From NCBI RefSeq assembly GCF_000407185.1, contig NZ_KE136482.1, forward strand, positions 186,001 to 250,000: DNA of 64,000 nucleotides, in the 5' to 3' direction. A program made the position numbers and the translations under genes. The notes below the pieces were generated by a model that saw only the letters and a program-made list of their open reading frames with translations, ran no database searches and had not been told where the DNA came from. Position 1 is the first letter of the stretch. The number at the start of each line of letters is the position of its first letter. Origin of the DNA: Enterococcus malodoratus ATCC 43197. GTDB lineage: Bacteria; Bacillota; Bacilli; Lactobacillales; Enterococcaceae. Below, one piece after another: positions 24,976 to 33,088 of this stretch.

Positions 24976-25236
24976 TTAAAATAGGTATTTGATAAAAAAG
25001 AAAATACATGAGGCAAAAAGCAAAACGGATATGGTTAGCCAAGCTTTTTGTTTGATCCACAGGAATTTTCCGTAACAAAAGGCGGCCGCAGCTCCGGTAA
25101 GAAGACTAAACAGATCCATAATTTCTCGATGTTCGACAACACGTGCCAGCATCAGGATACTAAAAAGGATCAAACTAAAAATACCCGCGGTAGCCAGAGC
25201 CAAATCCGTACTGGTCTGTTTCCGTTCCTTTTCCAT
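24976..25236 (-). CDS. Small membrane protein, 86 residues
   Basis: The product has a basic N-terminus (MEKERKQTSTD) and three hydrophobic segments, including LATAGIFSLILFSILMLARV and WLTISVLLFASCIFFFIKYL. It has no signal cleavage site. The ATG at 25234-25236 follows GGAGGG. I do not recognise a characterised family. It is an integral membrane protein of unknown role, monocistronic. Confidence 0.65.
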   Translation of the reverse strand: MEKERKQTSTDLALATAGIFSLILFSILMLARVVEHREIMDLFSLLTGAAAAFCYGKFLWIKQKAWLTISVLLFASCIFFFIKYLF

Positions 25237-25621
25237 GCGTTGCCCTCCATTCTATGAATACGTCAAGCTAATTTCTTCGTTAATTTTGCGTTAATAATTC
25301 CGAGTTATAAGGGTGGTTCTCCTGCAAATTAAGTAAAATCAGAACGATATCATGTACATTGTTGTTTTTATTATAAATGAATCCGGTTGCAATGTCACGT
25401 CTTTAAGAACTTACTATTTTATAAAATAGTTATTTTTTGGGCTTTTAAGGAATTCGGTCGCTCTTTTTGGTATAAATCACTGATTAGTAGTGTATACTTG
25501 GTGGGTGAAAGTTGCCGAACCGACTTTTTCAGCTCAGCTGGACAAGCGGAAGGGAACACGATAACGATCATTTTTCGTATGTTGAAAGATGACGCTTTAA
25601 TAATGACTAAGGAGTGAGGGT
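25237..25621. other. Intergenic region (385 bp) with an AT palindrome
   Basis: No gene is supported; an open frame here lacks a ribosome site and has no protein-like composition. ACTATTTTATAAAATAGT (25413-25430) is a perfect 18-bp palindrome followed by TATTTTTT and could be a weak terminator or a binding site. A TATACT near 25493 may be the -10 for the downstream phosphatase gene. Confidence 0.4.
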
Positions 25622-26236
25622 GTGACACAGTTTTATTTTGTCCGACACGGGAAAACAGAAATCAATGCAAAAGGGCGCTTCAATGGCGGGACCGTAGATT
25701 CTCCATTAATCGAATCAGGCGTGGAAGCCACCAAGCGAATGGCTCAACATTTGAAGGATGTTCCTTTCGATCGCGTATTAACCTCTCCGCAAATGCGCGC
25801 GCAAACGACAGCGAAAATCATTCTAGCAGAAAATATCAAAGCACCAGAGTTGACGATCGTTGAAGAATTACGGGAATTGCGCTTAGGAGATTGGGATGGC
25901 AAAAAAATCGATCAAATCACCGCAGCCTATCCTGAAGAAATAAAAAATTATCGCACACGACCTGATTTGTTCGATGCAGAAAAGATCCACGCGGAATCTT
26001 ACAATAGTCTGATCACGCGGAGTACTAAAGTAATTGAGGAAGTCACGGCCGCGCATCCGAAGGAGAAAGTTTTAGTCGTCAGTCACGGCATCCTTTTGAT
26101 GGCATTGCTAAATACGTTAAAAGGAATTCCATTGGCCAAAATTCGTGAGAGCGGAATTGTTGACAATTCCAGCCTGACGATTTTAAATCATTCAAAAGAG
26201 CAGACGGTATTTGAAACATGGGGACAAACCTTCTAA
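25622..26236 (+). CDS. Histidine phosphatase superfamily protein (phosphoglycerate mutase-like)
   Basis: The 204-residue protein begins MTQFYFVRHGKTEINAKGRF, with the R-H-G phospho-histidine motif. The second conserved region is RVLTSPQMRAQTTAKIIL and the late catalytic His is in VLVVSHGILLMALL. The acidic residue of the mechanism is likely in EELRELRLGDWDG. Members dephosphorylate sugars, nucleotides or phosphoproteins, and the substrate is not evident. The start is a GTG at 25622, 6 bases after AAGGAG. Single gene. Confidence 0.88.
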   Translation: MTQFYFVRHGKTEINAKGRFNGGTVDSPLIESGVEATKRMAQHLKDVPFDRVLTSPQMRAQTTAKIILAENIKAPELTIVEELRELRLGDWDGKKIDQITAAYPEEIKNYRTRPDLFDAEKIHAESYNSLITRSTKVIEEVTAAHPKEKVLVVSHGILLMALLNTLKGIPLAKIRESGIVDNSSLTILNHSKEQTVFETWGQTF

Positions 26237-26746
26237 AATAATCAAGTGGAAACTAATGAAAAAATGTCACGAAAATTATATTAGAATAGTCAATTTAGCT
26301 AGCGATTAGAGATTTTTTAGACGGTCAAAAAGAACTTTGCAAATTTAAGAAATGATCTCGACAAAACCACTATGTAATTGTTTAGGTTATTTGTTGGTTT
26401 TCTTATGTGATTTAAAATAATAAAAATTAACATAAGAGAACAGGGCGAAACTTGAGTGAATCACTTAATTTTTGCTTACAAATGATTCATTATGAGATAA
26501 GTAAGAGTTTAAATTCCTCAATTTTCTCAATCAATTAAAAAACGAACTACAAATAACTTTTAAAAAACTCTTTGGCGTTTTTTGCTAAAGTGTTTTTTAA
26601 TAGATCAAATGAATTCTCGCGTAAGAGATAAAAAAACGGTCTTTTTATTTGCTAGAAGACTTTCTAAAGATAGTTAGACAAAAAGGAGCCCTTCAAAATT
26701 TATATTTTGAAGGGCTCCTCATTCTATTTTAATGTGAAAATAAAAA
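26237..26746. other. Long AT-rich convergent intergenic region (510 bp)
   Basis: No gene on either strand can be supported. A hairpin at 26562-26598 (AAAAAACTCTTTGGC against GCTAAAGTGTTTTTT, one mismatch) may be the terminator of the phosphatase gene, leaving about 330 bases of 3' untranslated or unassigned sequence before it. Regions between convergent genes are usually much shorter than this. Confidence 0.5.
26684..26719. terminator. Bidirectional terminator
   Basis: AGGAGCCCTTCAAAAT (26684-26699) and ATTTTGAAGGGCTCCT (26704-26719) form a perfect 16-bp stem. Confidence 0.85.
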
Positions 26747-27241
26747 TCAGGTAGTTAATAAATCTTTTCTTTTGGGACGATAGGTTAATTCAATCATTGT
26801 CTCTTGATCGTCTAAAGGAACGGAAGCATCTGTTAAAAAGTACTCGTAACTGCGGAAGGTGAAGATCCCATTTTCTTGCTTGATGGCATCAACCAATTCT
26901 TTATATGAATCTGTCAGTTCCTCGTAATCGCCGACATAAAGTGTTCGTACAGCTTGATAGCCTGGCAGCACATAGCTTTGGAATTTTTCTGTTGATGGGA
27001 TTTCCTGATTGATCGGGAAGCCGATCTCGACCGCTAACAGTTCATCCTTAGCATTGCCCGTTTCATCCAGGTTCAAGTAGGAAATAAAGGGTGTTCCTAC
27101 AAGTTCAGCTCCATTTTTTTGAATATATTCTAGCAGATCGACAAATGAAGTTCCGATGTAATTAGGTATGTGCTCATGTGAAATATGAGTGGACATCGAA
27201 ACGATTGTCTGTGCTGGTTTAGTAATCTTCTCAATTTGCAT
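26747..27241 (-). CDS. GyrI-like small-molecule-binding domain protein
   Basis: The product has 164 residues when started at the ATG at 27239-27241, 6 bases after GGGGG; an ATG two codons earlier lies against the ribosome site. The pattern, with GTPFISYLNLDETGNAKDEL, VEIGFPINQEIPS, YLVLPGY-type YVLPGYQAVRTLYVGDYEEL and the ending MIELTYRPKR, is that of the GyrI-like/AraC effector-binding fold. Here it stands without a DNA-binding domain. Such free-standing proteins bind or modify hydrophobic small molecules. The function in this organism is unknown. Confidence 0.75.
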   Translation of the reverse strand: MQIEKITKPAQTIVSMSTHISHEHIPNYIGTSFVDLLEYIQKNGAELVGTPFISYLNLDETGNAKDELLAVEIGFPINQEIPSTEKFQSYVLPGYQAVRTLYVGDYEELTDSYKELVDAIKQENGIFTFRSYEYFLTDASVPLDDQETMIELTYRPKRKDLLTT

Positions 27242-27309
27242 ACTCATCCCCCGTTTCTAAAACTCCTACGGTGATTGTAACAAGGAATGAAATCGAATAC
27301 AAATAGGAA

Positions 27310-28275
27310 CTATTCTTCCTGTGAAGGGAAGCCTAGGACTTGTCCATGCTGATTCAAGTAATTGAAGAAGATCGGAAATAAGTCTACGTCAGCTTTTGCT
27401 AGACGTTCTTTCGCTGCGAGCCGCTGCCAAGTGGCGGGAGAGATTCCTTTTTCCAATCTTTTTTTGGCCTGCTGAAAGGTCGGTTTACGCTGATAAACAA
27501 TGCGAGCCAACAGTTCGCCTTTAGCGTAAAGGTAACAATAATAGGCGCCTTCCCCGGGTAAGATCCCGACAAACGTCTGATTTTGCATGATCTGGATCAA
27601 CTGCTTATTGCGTCGTAAAAAGCGCTGAACAGTCAAGTAATTATCCCACCATTGCGCGGAGCCTTCATAATCATGCCGCGCGTTAGCAGCTTGAACACGC
27701 TGGTCAATTCGGGTAAGCAGGGCAGTTGACTGGCCTAATAGAGTCTCCTTGATTTCTTGAATCCGCAGCTCAAATTCTTCCTCAGGTGAAAGCTCCTCGT
27801 AGCTTTTAACGATTCCGGCGACATATTTCAAAGGGCCGTCCAGGCGGTAAGTACTGTTAATGATCTGCTTTAATTCTTGGATCTTGCTTTGCTTGAAGAA
27901 GGGGCCGATGACTAACCCCTCCTCAGACCATTCACTCAGGACCTTCAGGTAAGGAGCCTTGTCTATGAACTGAAAGTAGCCGTATCCTTCATAATAATTC
28001 ATCATGCGGTTGTATTGCGGCCGAATTTGATGAATCAAATGGCATTCTAATAAGAGCGCATCAAATTCTGTGTCTACTTCTTCGTAATCAAAGTCGGTAA
28101 TCCAGCGGACCAGCTCCTGAGTTTTTCGAGAATGCTGCTTATTTTGGACAAAATAGGAGCTGACTCGCTGCTTCAAATTTTTGGCTTTTCCAACGTAAAT
28201 AATATCCCCATTGGCGTTTTTCATTTTGTAAATACCAGGTGTTTTTGGCAGATTTCTGATTTTTTCTTTTAGCAT
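27310..28275 (-). CDS. GIY-YIG nuclease, UvrC N-terminal-like (Cho-like)
   Basis: The product has 321 residues when started at the ATG at 28273-28275, after GGGG. Residues 10-90 are a UvrC-type GIY-YIG nuclease domain: LPKTPGIYKMKNANGDIIYV, then GKAKNLKQRVSSYF and ALLLECHLIHQIRPQYNRMM. A UVR-like helix hairpin follows (RVQAANARHDYEGSAQWWDN). The C-terminal RNase H-like and helix-hairpin-helix domains of full UvrC are missing. The arrangement resembles E. coli Cho, which makes the 3' incision in nucleotide excision repair. A true uvrC is expected elsewhere in the genome. Confidence 0.82.
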   Translation of the reverse strand: MLKEKIRNLPKTPGIYKMKNANGDIIYVGKAKNLKQRVSSYFVQNKQHSRKTQELVRWITDFDYEEVDTEFDALLLECHLIHQIRPQYNRMMNYYEGYGYFQFIDKAPYLKVLSEWSEEGLVIGPFFKQSKIQELKQIINSTYRLDGPLKYVAGIVKSYEELSPEEEFELRIQEIKETLLGQSTALLTRIDQRVQAANARHDYEGSAQWWDNYLTVQRFLRRNKQLIQIMQNQTFVGILPGEGAYYCYLYAKGELLARIVYQRKPTFQQAKKRLEKGISPATWQRLAAKERLAKADVDLFPIFFNYLNQHGQVLGFPSQEE

Positions 28276-28444
28276 ATGCGCACCCCATTTGTTCAAATTA
28301 ACAAAAAAGATTTTTAAACATCTTTTAAAAGGTCGGTTTGGGAATCAATTTTTTAAGGAAAATGAAAATAATTGAAAAATAGGCCTTTTTGGTCTATTCT
28401 CTGAAAAAATAATCTAAAATATCAAGAAATGCAGATCGTAACCA

Positions 28445-28473
28445 ATGACCAACCATTTCTATTGTGTTATAAT
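28445..28473 (+). promoter_or_regulatory. Promoter of the wall hydrolase gene
   Basis: ATGACC (28445-28450), a 17-base spacer and TATAAT (28468-28473) preceded by TGT (extended -10) lie 46 bases before the start codon. Confidence 0.6.
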
Positions 28474-28519
28474 TAATTATGTTAAGAAAGCAATGAGAGA
28501 GAGAATGGAGAGATGTTAA

Positions 28520-30175
28520 ATGTCAAATAAAGTTTTAACCAGGCGCGAGCTGCGTCAACAGAAACGACAGAAGACCAGTAATTATCGCTACCTTAAGAAA
28601 GGGTCTGCTGTAGTAGGTACGGCGTTAGTGACGGTTTCAGTAGCGGCACCATTACTAAACACACATGAAGTAGAAGCAGTTGAAGGAAAAACGACAGCAA
28701 CCACCTCAAATGTTGATAAGAAAGCATTTATCAATGAAGTTTCAAATGAGATCAAACCGTTAGCCGAAAAGCATGACCTTTATGCTTCGATTATGATCGC
28801 TCAAGCCATCGTTGAAAGTGACTGGGGACAAACGGATTATGCGCAAGCCCCTTATTACAATCTCTTCGGTTTAGAAGGTCAATATCAAGGCAAATCGGCA
28901 ATGCTGGATAAAAAAGACGCAGAAACTGGTCAAACTGAAAAGAAAGAAATGAAACAATATGGTTCTTATAAAGAAGCCATTCAAGACTATATTGAAATCA
29001 TAAAAACAACTTCTCGTGACGGTAATGAAAATTACTTCAGCGGTTCTTGGCGCAGCAATGCGAATGATTACAAAACAGCTGCCGCAGCATTAGAAGGCCG
29101 CTTCAATGATGACAAGGGATATGTTCAAAAATTAGTTTCTACTATTCAAGAACATGATTTGACTAGCTATGATGCAACAGAACCAGTGACTCCGCCAGTA
29201 GCGCAACCAGCTGCTGCAGCACCAGAACAATCAAAAGAATACACTGTTCAATCTGGTGACACGGTCAATTCTATCACGAATCAATTCGGGATTGGTGTTC
29301 AAGAGTTCACTGATTGGAACAATATCGACGACAGCGGGAATATTTATGAAGGACAAAAAGTCGTTGTTGGCAACGGTACAGCTAGCGAAGCAGCACCAGT
29401 TGCTCAAACTGCACCGGTAGAAACAGCAGCGCCAGTTGAAAATACGACTCCAGTCGTTGAACAACAGCCAGTTGCTAATGTTACACCAACACCGGAAGTA
29501 ACGCCAGCAGCACCTGCTGAAGTACCAACATCAACTACGGATGCTTTGAAACAAGAACCAGCAGCACCGGTTCAAAAAGAAGAAGCTCCGGCTCAACAAG
29601 AGCAAACAACACAAACACCAGCGCCTGCTGAAACGCAAACGCCGGAAAAACAACCAGAACAAACACAGCAAGAACAACAAACTGCGCCAGATCAAACGCA
29701 GCAAAATCAACAACAGCAACAACAAGAACAACAAAATCAACAAAATCAACAACAACAACAGCAAGATCAACAGCAACAACAAAATCAGCAGCAAGATCAA
29801 CAACAATCAACGGATGCTACTCGTGGACAACAAGTTGTTAATGAGGCTGAAAAATATATCGGTACACCATATGTTTGGGGCGGAAAAGATACGAGCGGTT
29901 TCGACTGTTCTGGTCTTACTCAATACGTTTACAAGCAAGTAACCGGTAAAGATATCGGCGTTTGGACAGTTGCACAAGAATCATCTGGTACGCAAATTGC
30001 CGTAGATCAAGCGCAACAAGGCGATCTATTATTCTGGGGTGACCAAGGATCAACTTATCACGTAGCAATCTCCGCTGGGGGCGACCAATATATTCACGCA
30101 CCTCAACCAGGCGAAAACGTGAAATACGGTTCAACTCAATACTACACACCAGACTTCGGTGTTCGCGTATACTAA
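28520..30175 (+). CDS. Secreted peptidoglycan hydrolase: glucosaminidase (GH73) + LysM + NlpC/P60
   Basis: The 551-residue protein has a long basic N-region and a hydrophobic signal (cleavage likely near EVEA, residue 53). Residues about 70-215 are a GH73-type N-acetylglucosaminidase with IMIAQAIVESDWGQTDYAQA (Glu 99). Residues 240-283 are a LysM. Residues 285-430 are a Pro/Ala then Gln-rich linker. Residues 436-551 are an NlpC/P60 endopeptidase with FDCSGLTQYV (Cys 463), His 514 and His 526. It should cut both the glycan chain and the stem peptide. Carrying both catalytic domains in one chain is less usual than the one-domain SagA/p60 type. ATG after GGAGAGA; strong terminator. Confidence 0.9.
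   Translation: MSNKVLTRRELRQQKRQKTSNYRYLKKGSAVVGTALVTVSVAAPLLNTHEVEAVEGKTTATTSNVDKKAFINEVSNEIKPLAEKHDLYASIMIAQAIVESDWGQTDYAQAPYYNLFGLEGQYQGKSAMLDKKDAETGQTEKKEMKQYGSYKEAIQDYIEIIKTTSRDGNENYFSGSWRSNANDYKTAAAALEGRFNDDKGYVQKLVSTIQEHDLTSYDATEPVTPPVAQPAAAAPEQSKEYTVQSGDTVNSITNQFGIGVQEFTDWNNIDDSGNIYEGQKVVVGNGTASEAAPVAQTAPVETAAPVENTTPVVEQQPVANVTPTPEVTPAAPAEVPTSTTDALKQEPAAPVQKEEAPAQQEQTTQTPAPAETQTPEKQPEQTQQEQQTAPDQTQQNQQQQQQEQQNQQNQQQQQQDQQQQQNQQQDQQQSTDATRGQQVVNEAEKYIGTPYVWGGKDTSGFDCSGLTQYVYKQVTGKDIGVWTVAQESSGTQIAVDQAQQGDLLFWGDQGSTYHVAISAGGDQYIHAPQPGENVKYGSTQYYTPDFGVRVY
29693..29809 (+). repeat. Gln-codon low-complexity tract inside the wall hydrolase gene
   Basis: About 39 codons are nearly all CAA/CAG with interspersed Glu, Asp and Asn codons. 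It encodes the wall-spanning linker before the NlpC/P60 domain. Such tracts vary in length between strains by slippage. Confidence 0.85.
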
Positions 30176-30184
30176 AAGTAACTT

Positions 30185-30236
30185 AAAAAAATATCCAAGA
30201 AGACTTAAGAACATTTCGTCTTTTTGGATATTTTTT
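30185..30236 (+). terminator. Terminator of the wall hydrolase gene
   Basis: AAAAAATATCCAA with AAGAC pairs with GTCTT and TTGGATATTTTTT, leaving a T-run. Confidence 0.85.
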
Positions 30237-30304
30237 GTTGCTTTATGGAATTAATTGCCGCTACAATTAACAAAGATCATTTTTAGCAAAGCGAGGGAGA
30301 ATCT

Positions 30305-30831
30305 ATGCGAAAACGACAATTCGAGACAGAACGGCTCTTTTTTTCTTATTGGTTGGAGTCGGACAGTGCATTAGCGGATGAATTATGGGGCGATGAACAC
30401 GTCACTCAGTTTATTGCCAAAAATGGACGCTTCTCAAAGGATCAAGTACTCCAGCGCTTGCATACAGAAATTCAGAGTCAAAAGGATTTTGGCTATCAAT
30501 ATTGGCCGCTATTTTTAAAGCAAACCGAAACGTTTATTGGCTGTTGCGGATTACATGCGTATGACTTAAATACCAAACGGCCGAATTAGGCTTTCATTTA
30601 TTGCCTTCTGCTTGGGGAAGAGGATTCGCTGAAGAAGCTGCTCGCGGCGTAATAAATTTTGCGGAAAGCAAAACCGATCTCGTGTTCCTATTCGCGGGAC
30701 ATCATCCAGACAATCGCGCATCAAAAAAATTATTGGAAAAGCTGGGCTTTCAATTTCAAGCAAACACTTACTATGAACCCACAGGTCTGGAACATCCATC
30801 TTATCTTTTGAAATTAACATCCGTTAGTTAG
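30305..30831 (+). pseudogene. GNAT family N-acetyltransferase, frameshifted
   Basis: The first frame (from the ATG at 30305, after CGAGGGAG) encodes the N-terminal half of a RimJ/RimL-type acetyltransferase: RKRQFETERLFFSYWLESDS, then FGYQYWPLFLKQTETFIGCC and GLHAYDLNTKRPN. It stops at TAG 30587-30589. The second half is in another frame: ELGFHLLPSAWGRGFAEEAA holds the acetyl-CoA pocket, and HPDNRASKKLLEKLGF follows. The break lies between about 30570 and 30590 and corresponds to a single-base indel. It is not in a homopolymer. Without the shift it would be a normal GNAT of about 175 residues. As written, the first half alone lacks the CoA site. Confidence 0.8.
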
Positions 30832-30861
30832 CTGGTGAGGAAGAGCTCATCAGCTTTTTTT
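30830..30861 (+). terminator. Terminator after the GNAT gene
   Basis: AGCTG and TGAG pair with CTCA and CAGCT, followed by seven T. Confidence 0.8.
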
Positions 30862-30928
30862 ATCTGATAGATAATCTTCAAAATTATCCAATGCTATAAT
30901 AAAACTAAAAAGAGCTGGAGGTGGCACG

Positions 30929-31585
30929 ATGGTCTATCAACTAAATCATACAGAACATAAGATTTATCAGAAAATAATGAAAGCGATCGCAAAAGGCGAA
31001 CTGCCTAAATTGACCAAAGTCGCTGAAGAGAACTATGTGTCAACGACCTATATTGTTAAGTTCGCTAAAAAATTAGGGTATTCGGGCTTCAGTGAAATGA
31101 TCTATGTCAATAAATATAAACAGCGCCTAGGAAATACCGCCAGCAATTCGGAGATCGCGCTTTTTGATCAAGAGGATGTCCATAAATTGGCCGCGTTGAT
31201 TTCGCAGTTCTCGGATAAAATTATTTTTGTTTTTGGGATCGGCTATTCGGCGATCATCGCAGATTACCTGCAAAAGAAGCTCTCGAAGTTAGGGCTATTT
31301 GTGAATAGCAGTTCGCCGATCGACATGACGATTCCTTATCAAGAATATTTGGTGATCTTCATTAGCAAAAGCGGGGAGACGGATGATGTTTTAGAGATTG
31401 CCAAGAAAATAAAATCGACTGTTTCAGCCTCGATTCTTTTAACGGCCGCATCAGACAGCACGATTGGTCGACATGTTACGCACACTCAGGTTGTAGAGAC
31501 AGAACGCGAACCAAATGCGCCAGATCTCTTTGACAGCAAGTGTCTAGCACTTTTCGAATACATTTTATTGGAGCTTAATCAGTAG
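30929..31585 (+). CDS. MurR/RpiR family transcriptional regulator
   Basis: The 218-residue protein has an N-terminal HTH of the RpiR type (IYQKIMKAIAKGELPKLTKV, then AEENYVSTTYIVKFAKKLGY) and a C-terminal SIS phospho-sugar-binding domain (IIFVFGIGYSAIIADYLQKK, VIFISKSGETDDVLEIAKK). SIS-domain regulators sense sugar phosphates. It lies 101 bases upstream of a GH4 glycosidase gene in the same direction, and a perfect 16-bp palindrome overlaps its stop codon in front of that gene. It is therefore the likely local regulator. The ATG follows GGAGGTGG. Confidence 0.88.
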   Translation: MVYQLNHTEHKIYQKIMKAIAKGELPKLTKVAEENYVSTTYIVKFAKKLGYSGFSEMIYVNKYKQRLGNTASNSEIALFDQEDVHKLAALISQFSDKIIFVFGIGYSAIIADYLQKKLSKLGLFVNSSSPIDMTIPYQEYLVIFISKSGETDDVLEIAKKIKSTVSASILLTAASDSTIGRHVTHTQVVETEREPNAPDLFDSKCLALFEYILLELNQ

Positions 31586-31599
31586 TTACAATTGTAACT
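31584..31599 (+). promoter_or_regulatory. Perfect 16-bp palindrome, candidate operator of the RpiR regulator
   Basis: AGTTACAATTGTAACT is fully self-complementary. It begins in the regulator stop codon and lies about 30 bases upstream of a TATAGT (31632-31637) that may be the -10 of the GH4 gene. Binding is inferred. Confidence 0.6.
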
Positions 31600-31686
31600 G
31601 GTCTAAAAAAATTTAATCCTTCCGGCTGTTGTATAGTGAGTTCAGATACAAGAAACGACTTAGACAGACAGGAAGGATGAGGCTAG

Positions 31687-33078
31687 ATGAAAAAGTTTAA
31701 CGTAGTATTTGTGGGAGGCGGAAGTACCTATACGCCCGACATGATGGAATTGATGTGTTTGGTAAAGGAAACCTTTCCGGTGAAGAAAATCGTGCTTTAC
31801 GATAATGATGAAGAACGGCAAGAACCGATTGGGCAATATGGTGAGGTGTTGTTCCGCGAGTATTATCCTGAGTTAGAGGAATACGTATATACAACCGATA
31901 AAGCGACAGCTTTTAAAGACATGGACTTTGCGTTTGTTCAGATTCGAGCTGGCGGTTTGCCGATGCGTGAACAGGACGAAAAGATTCCATTGAAATATGG
32001 TGTGATCGGACAAGAAACTTGCGGACCTGGCGGGTTTGCATACGGAATTCGCAGTGTTCTGGCGATGAAGGATTTAATCGAAGACATTCGCCGGTATTCA
32101 CCGGATACGTGGATCTTAAATTATTCTAATCCGGCGGCGATCGTGGCAGAAGCATGCAAATTATTGTTCCCAGACGATCATCGAATCATTAACATTTGCG
32201 ATGTGGCCATCGATATTATGGATGTTTTCTGTCCGTTGGCGGATAAAAAACGCCAGGATGTTGAACCACGCTACTTTGGTTTGAACCACTTCGGCTGGTT
32301 TACGGCACTGTATGATAAGGAAACGGGAGAAGATGTACTGCCGACGATTTTGCAGGAATTATTGTCAGGAAATGCCAGCGATAAATTAGGTTTTACCGCG
32401 AAAAATGACGACTATTGGAATTTTACCTTCAATCATTTAGAAAAAATGGTCAAGGATTATCCTTACTCATTGCCAAATACCTATATGCAATATTACTTAT
32501 ATCCGCAGGAAATGGTGGAGCACAGCGATCCCAACTATACCCGTGCTAATTACGTAATGGATAATCGTGAAAAGAACGTCTTTGCTTACTGCCGCGAAAT
32601 TGTAAAATTAGGCAAAATGAAGGGGACGAAGCACGATTTGGACTTGCGCTACGGCGAAAATGCGGACAATGAAACGGAAAAAGCCTCGGTCGCTAATAAT
32701 GATGCCCACGCTACCTACATCATTGAACTAGCTGAAAGTCTGGCGTACAACAAACACGACATTTTCTTATTGATGGTCAAAAATGATGGAGTTATTCCCA
32801 ATGTAGAAGAAGGCATGATGCTGGAAGTGGCTTGTCGAGTAGGTTCTTACGGCGCGCAGCCATTGGCTTATGGTCCAATCGGGACCTTTGAAAAAGGCTT
32901 ATTGGAATCTCAATACGCGTATGAAAAATTAACCGTTGAAGCGACCTTGGAAGGTTCTTATCAGAAATGCCTGCAAGCGTTGGCTGTGAATCGAACAGTC
33001 GTTGATACGGACTTAGCAAAGACGATCTTAGACGAATACATCGAGGCAAACGGACAGTATTTCCCAACATTCAGTTAG
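31687..33078 (+). CDS. 6-phospho-alpha-glucosidase, glycoside hydrolase family 4
   Basis: The 463-residue protein starts with the GH4 NAD-binding motif FNVVFVGGGSTYTPDMMELM. The family blocks are WILNYSNPAAIVAEACKLLF, NICDVAIDIMDV (catalytic/metal Cys region) and RYFGLNHFGWFTALYDKE. They resemble Bacillus GlvA and Fusobacterium MalH 6-phospho-alpha-glucosidases. NICD is the alpha-type signature, although the usual Met-Pro after it is Val-Ala here. GH4 enzymes use NAD+ and Mn2+ and hydrolyse phosphorylated disaccharides delivered by a PTS. The next gene is a PTS permease 10 bases downstream. Confidence 0.85.
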   Translation: MKKFNVVFVGGGSTYTPDMMELMCLVKETFPVKKIVLYDNDEERQEPIGQYGEVLFREYYPELEEYVYTTDKATAFKDMDFAFVQIRAGGLPMREQDEKIPLKYGVIGQETCGPGGFAYGIRSVLAMKDLIEDIRRYSPDTWILNYSNPAAIVAEACKLLFPDDHRIINICDVAIDIMDVFCPLADKKRQDVEPRYFGLNHFGWFTALYDKETGEDVLPTILQELLSGNASDKLGFTAKNDDYWNFTFNHLEKMVKDYPYSLPNTYMQYYLYPQEMVEHSDPNYTRANYVMDNREKNVFAYCREIVKLGKMKGTKHDLDLRYGENADNETEKASVANNDAHATYIIELAESLAYNKHDIFLLMVKNDGVIPNVEEGMMLEVACRVGSYGAQPLAYGPIGTFEKGLLESQYAYEKLTVEATLEGSYQKCLQALAVNRTVVDTDLAKTILDEYIEANGQYFPTFS

Positions 33079-33088
33079 GAGGATTACG

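Noticed and set aside
25387-25617. A 76-codon open frame upstream of the phosphatase gene
   Set aside because: It has no ribosome site, an unconvincing composition, and overlaps the promoter of the phosphatase gene.
28460-28500. A WalR box (TGTWAH-N5-TGTWAH) in front of the wall hydrolase
   Set aside because: The two half-sites TGTTAT and TGTTAA are spaced 9 bases apart instead of 5, so they do not fit the consensus.
29693-29809. Repeat tract that could suggest a CRISPR or tandem-repeat array
   Set aside because: It is in-frame Gln-rich coding sequence without spacer structure. No CRISPR array was seen anywhere in the window.
29531-29810. Long open frames on the reverse strand opposite the wall hydrolase, coding for Leu- or Val-rich proteins
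   Set aside because: They are shadows of the CAA/CAG tract, which reads as Leu or Val codons on the other strand. There is no ribosome site.
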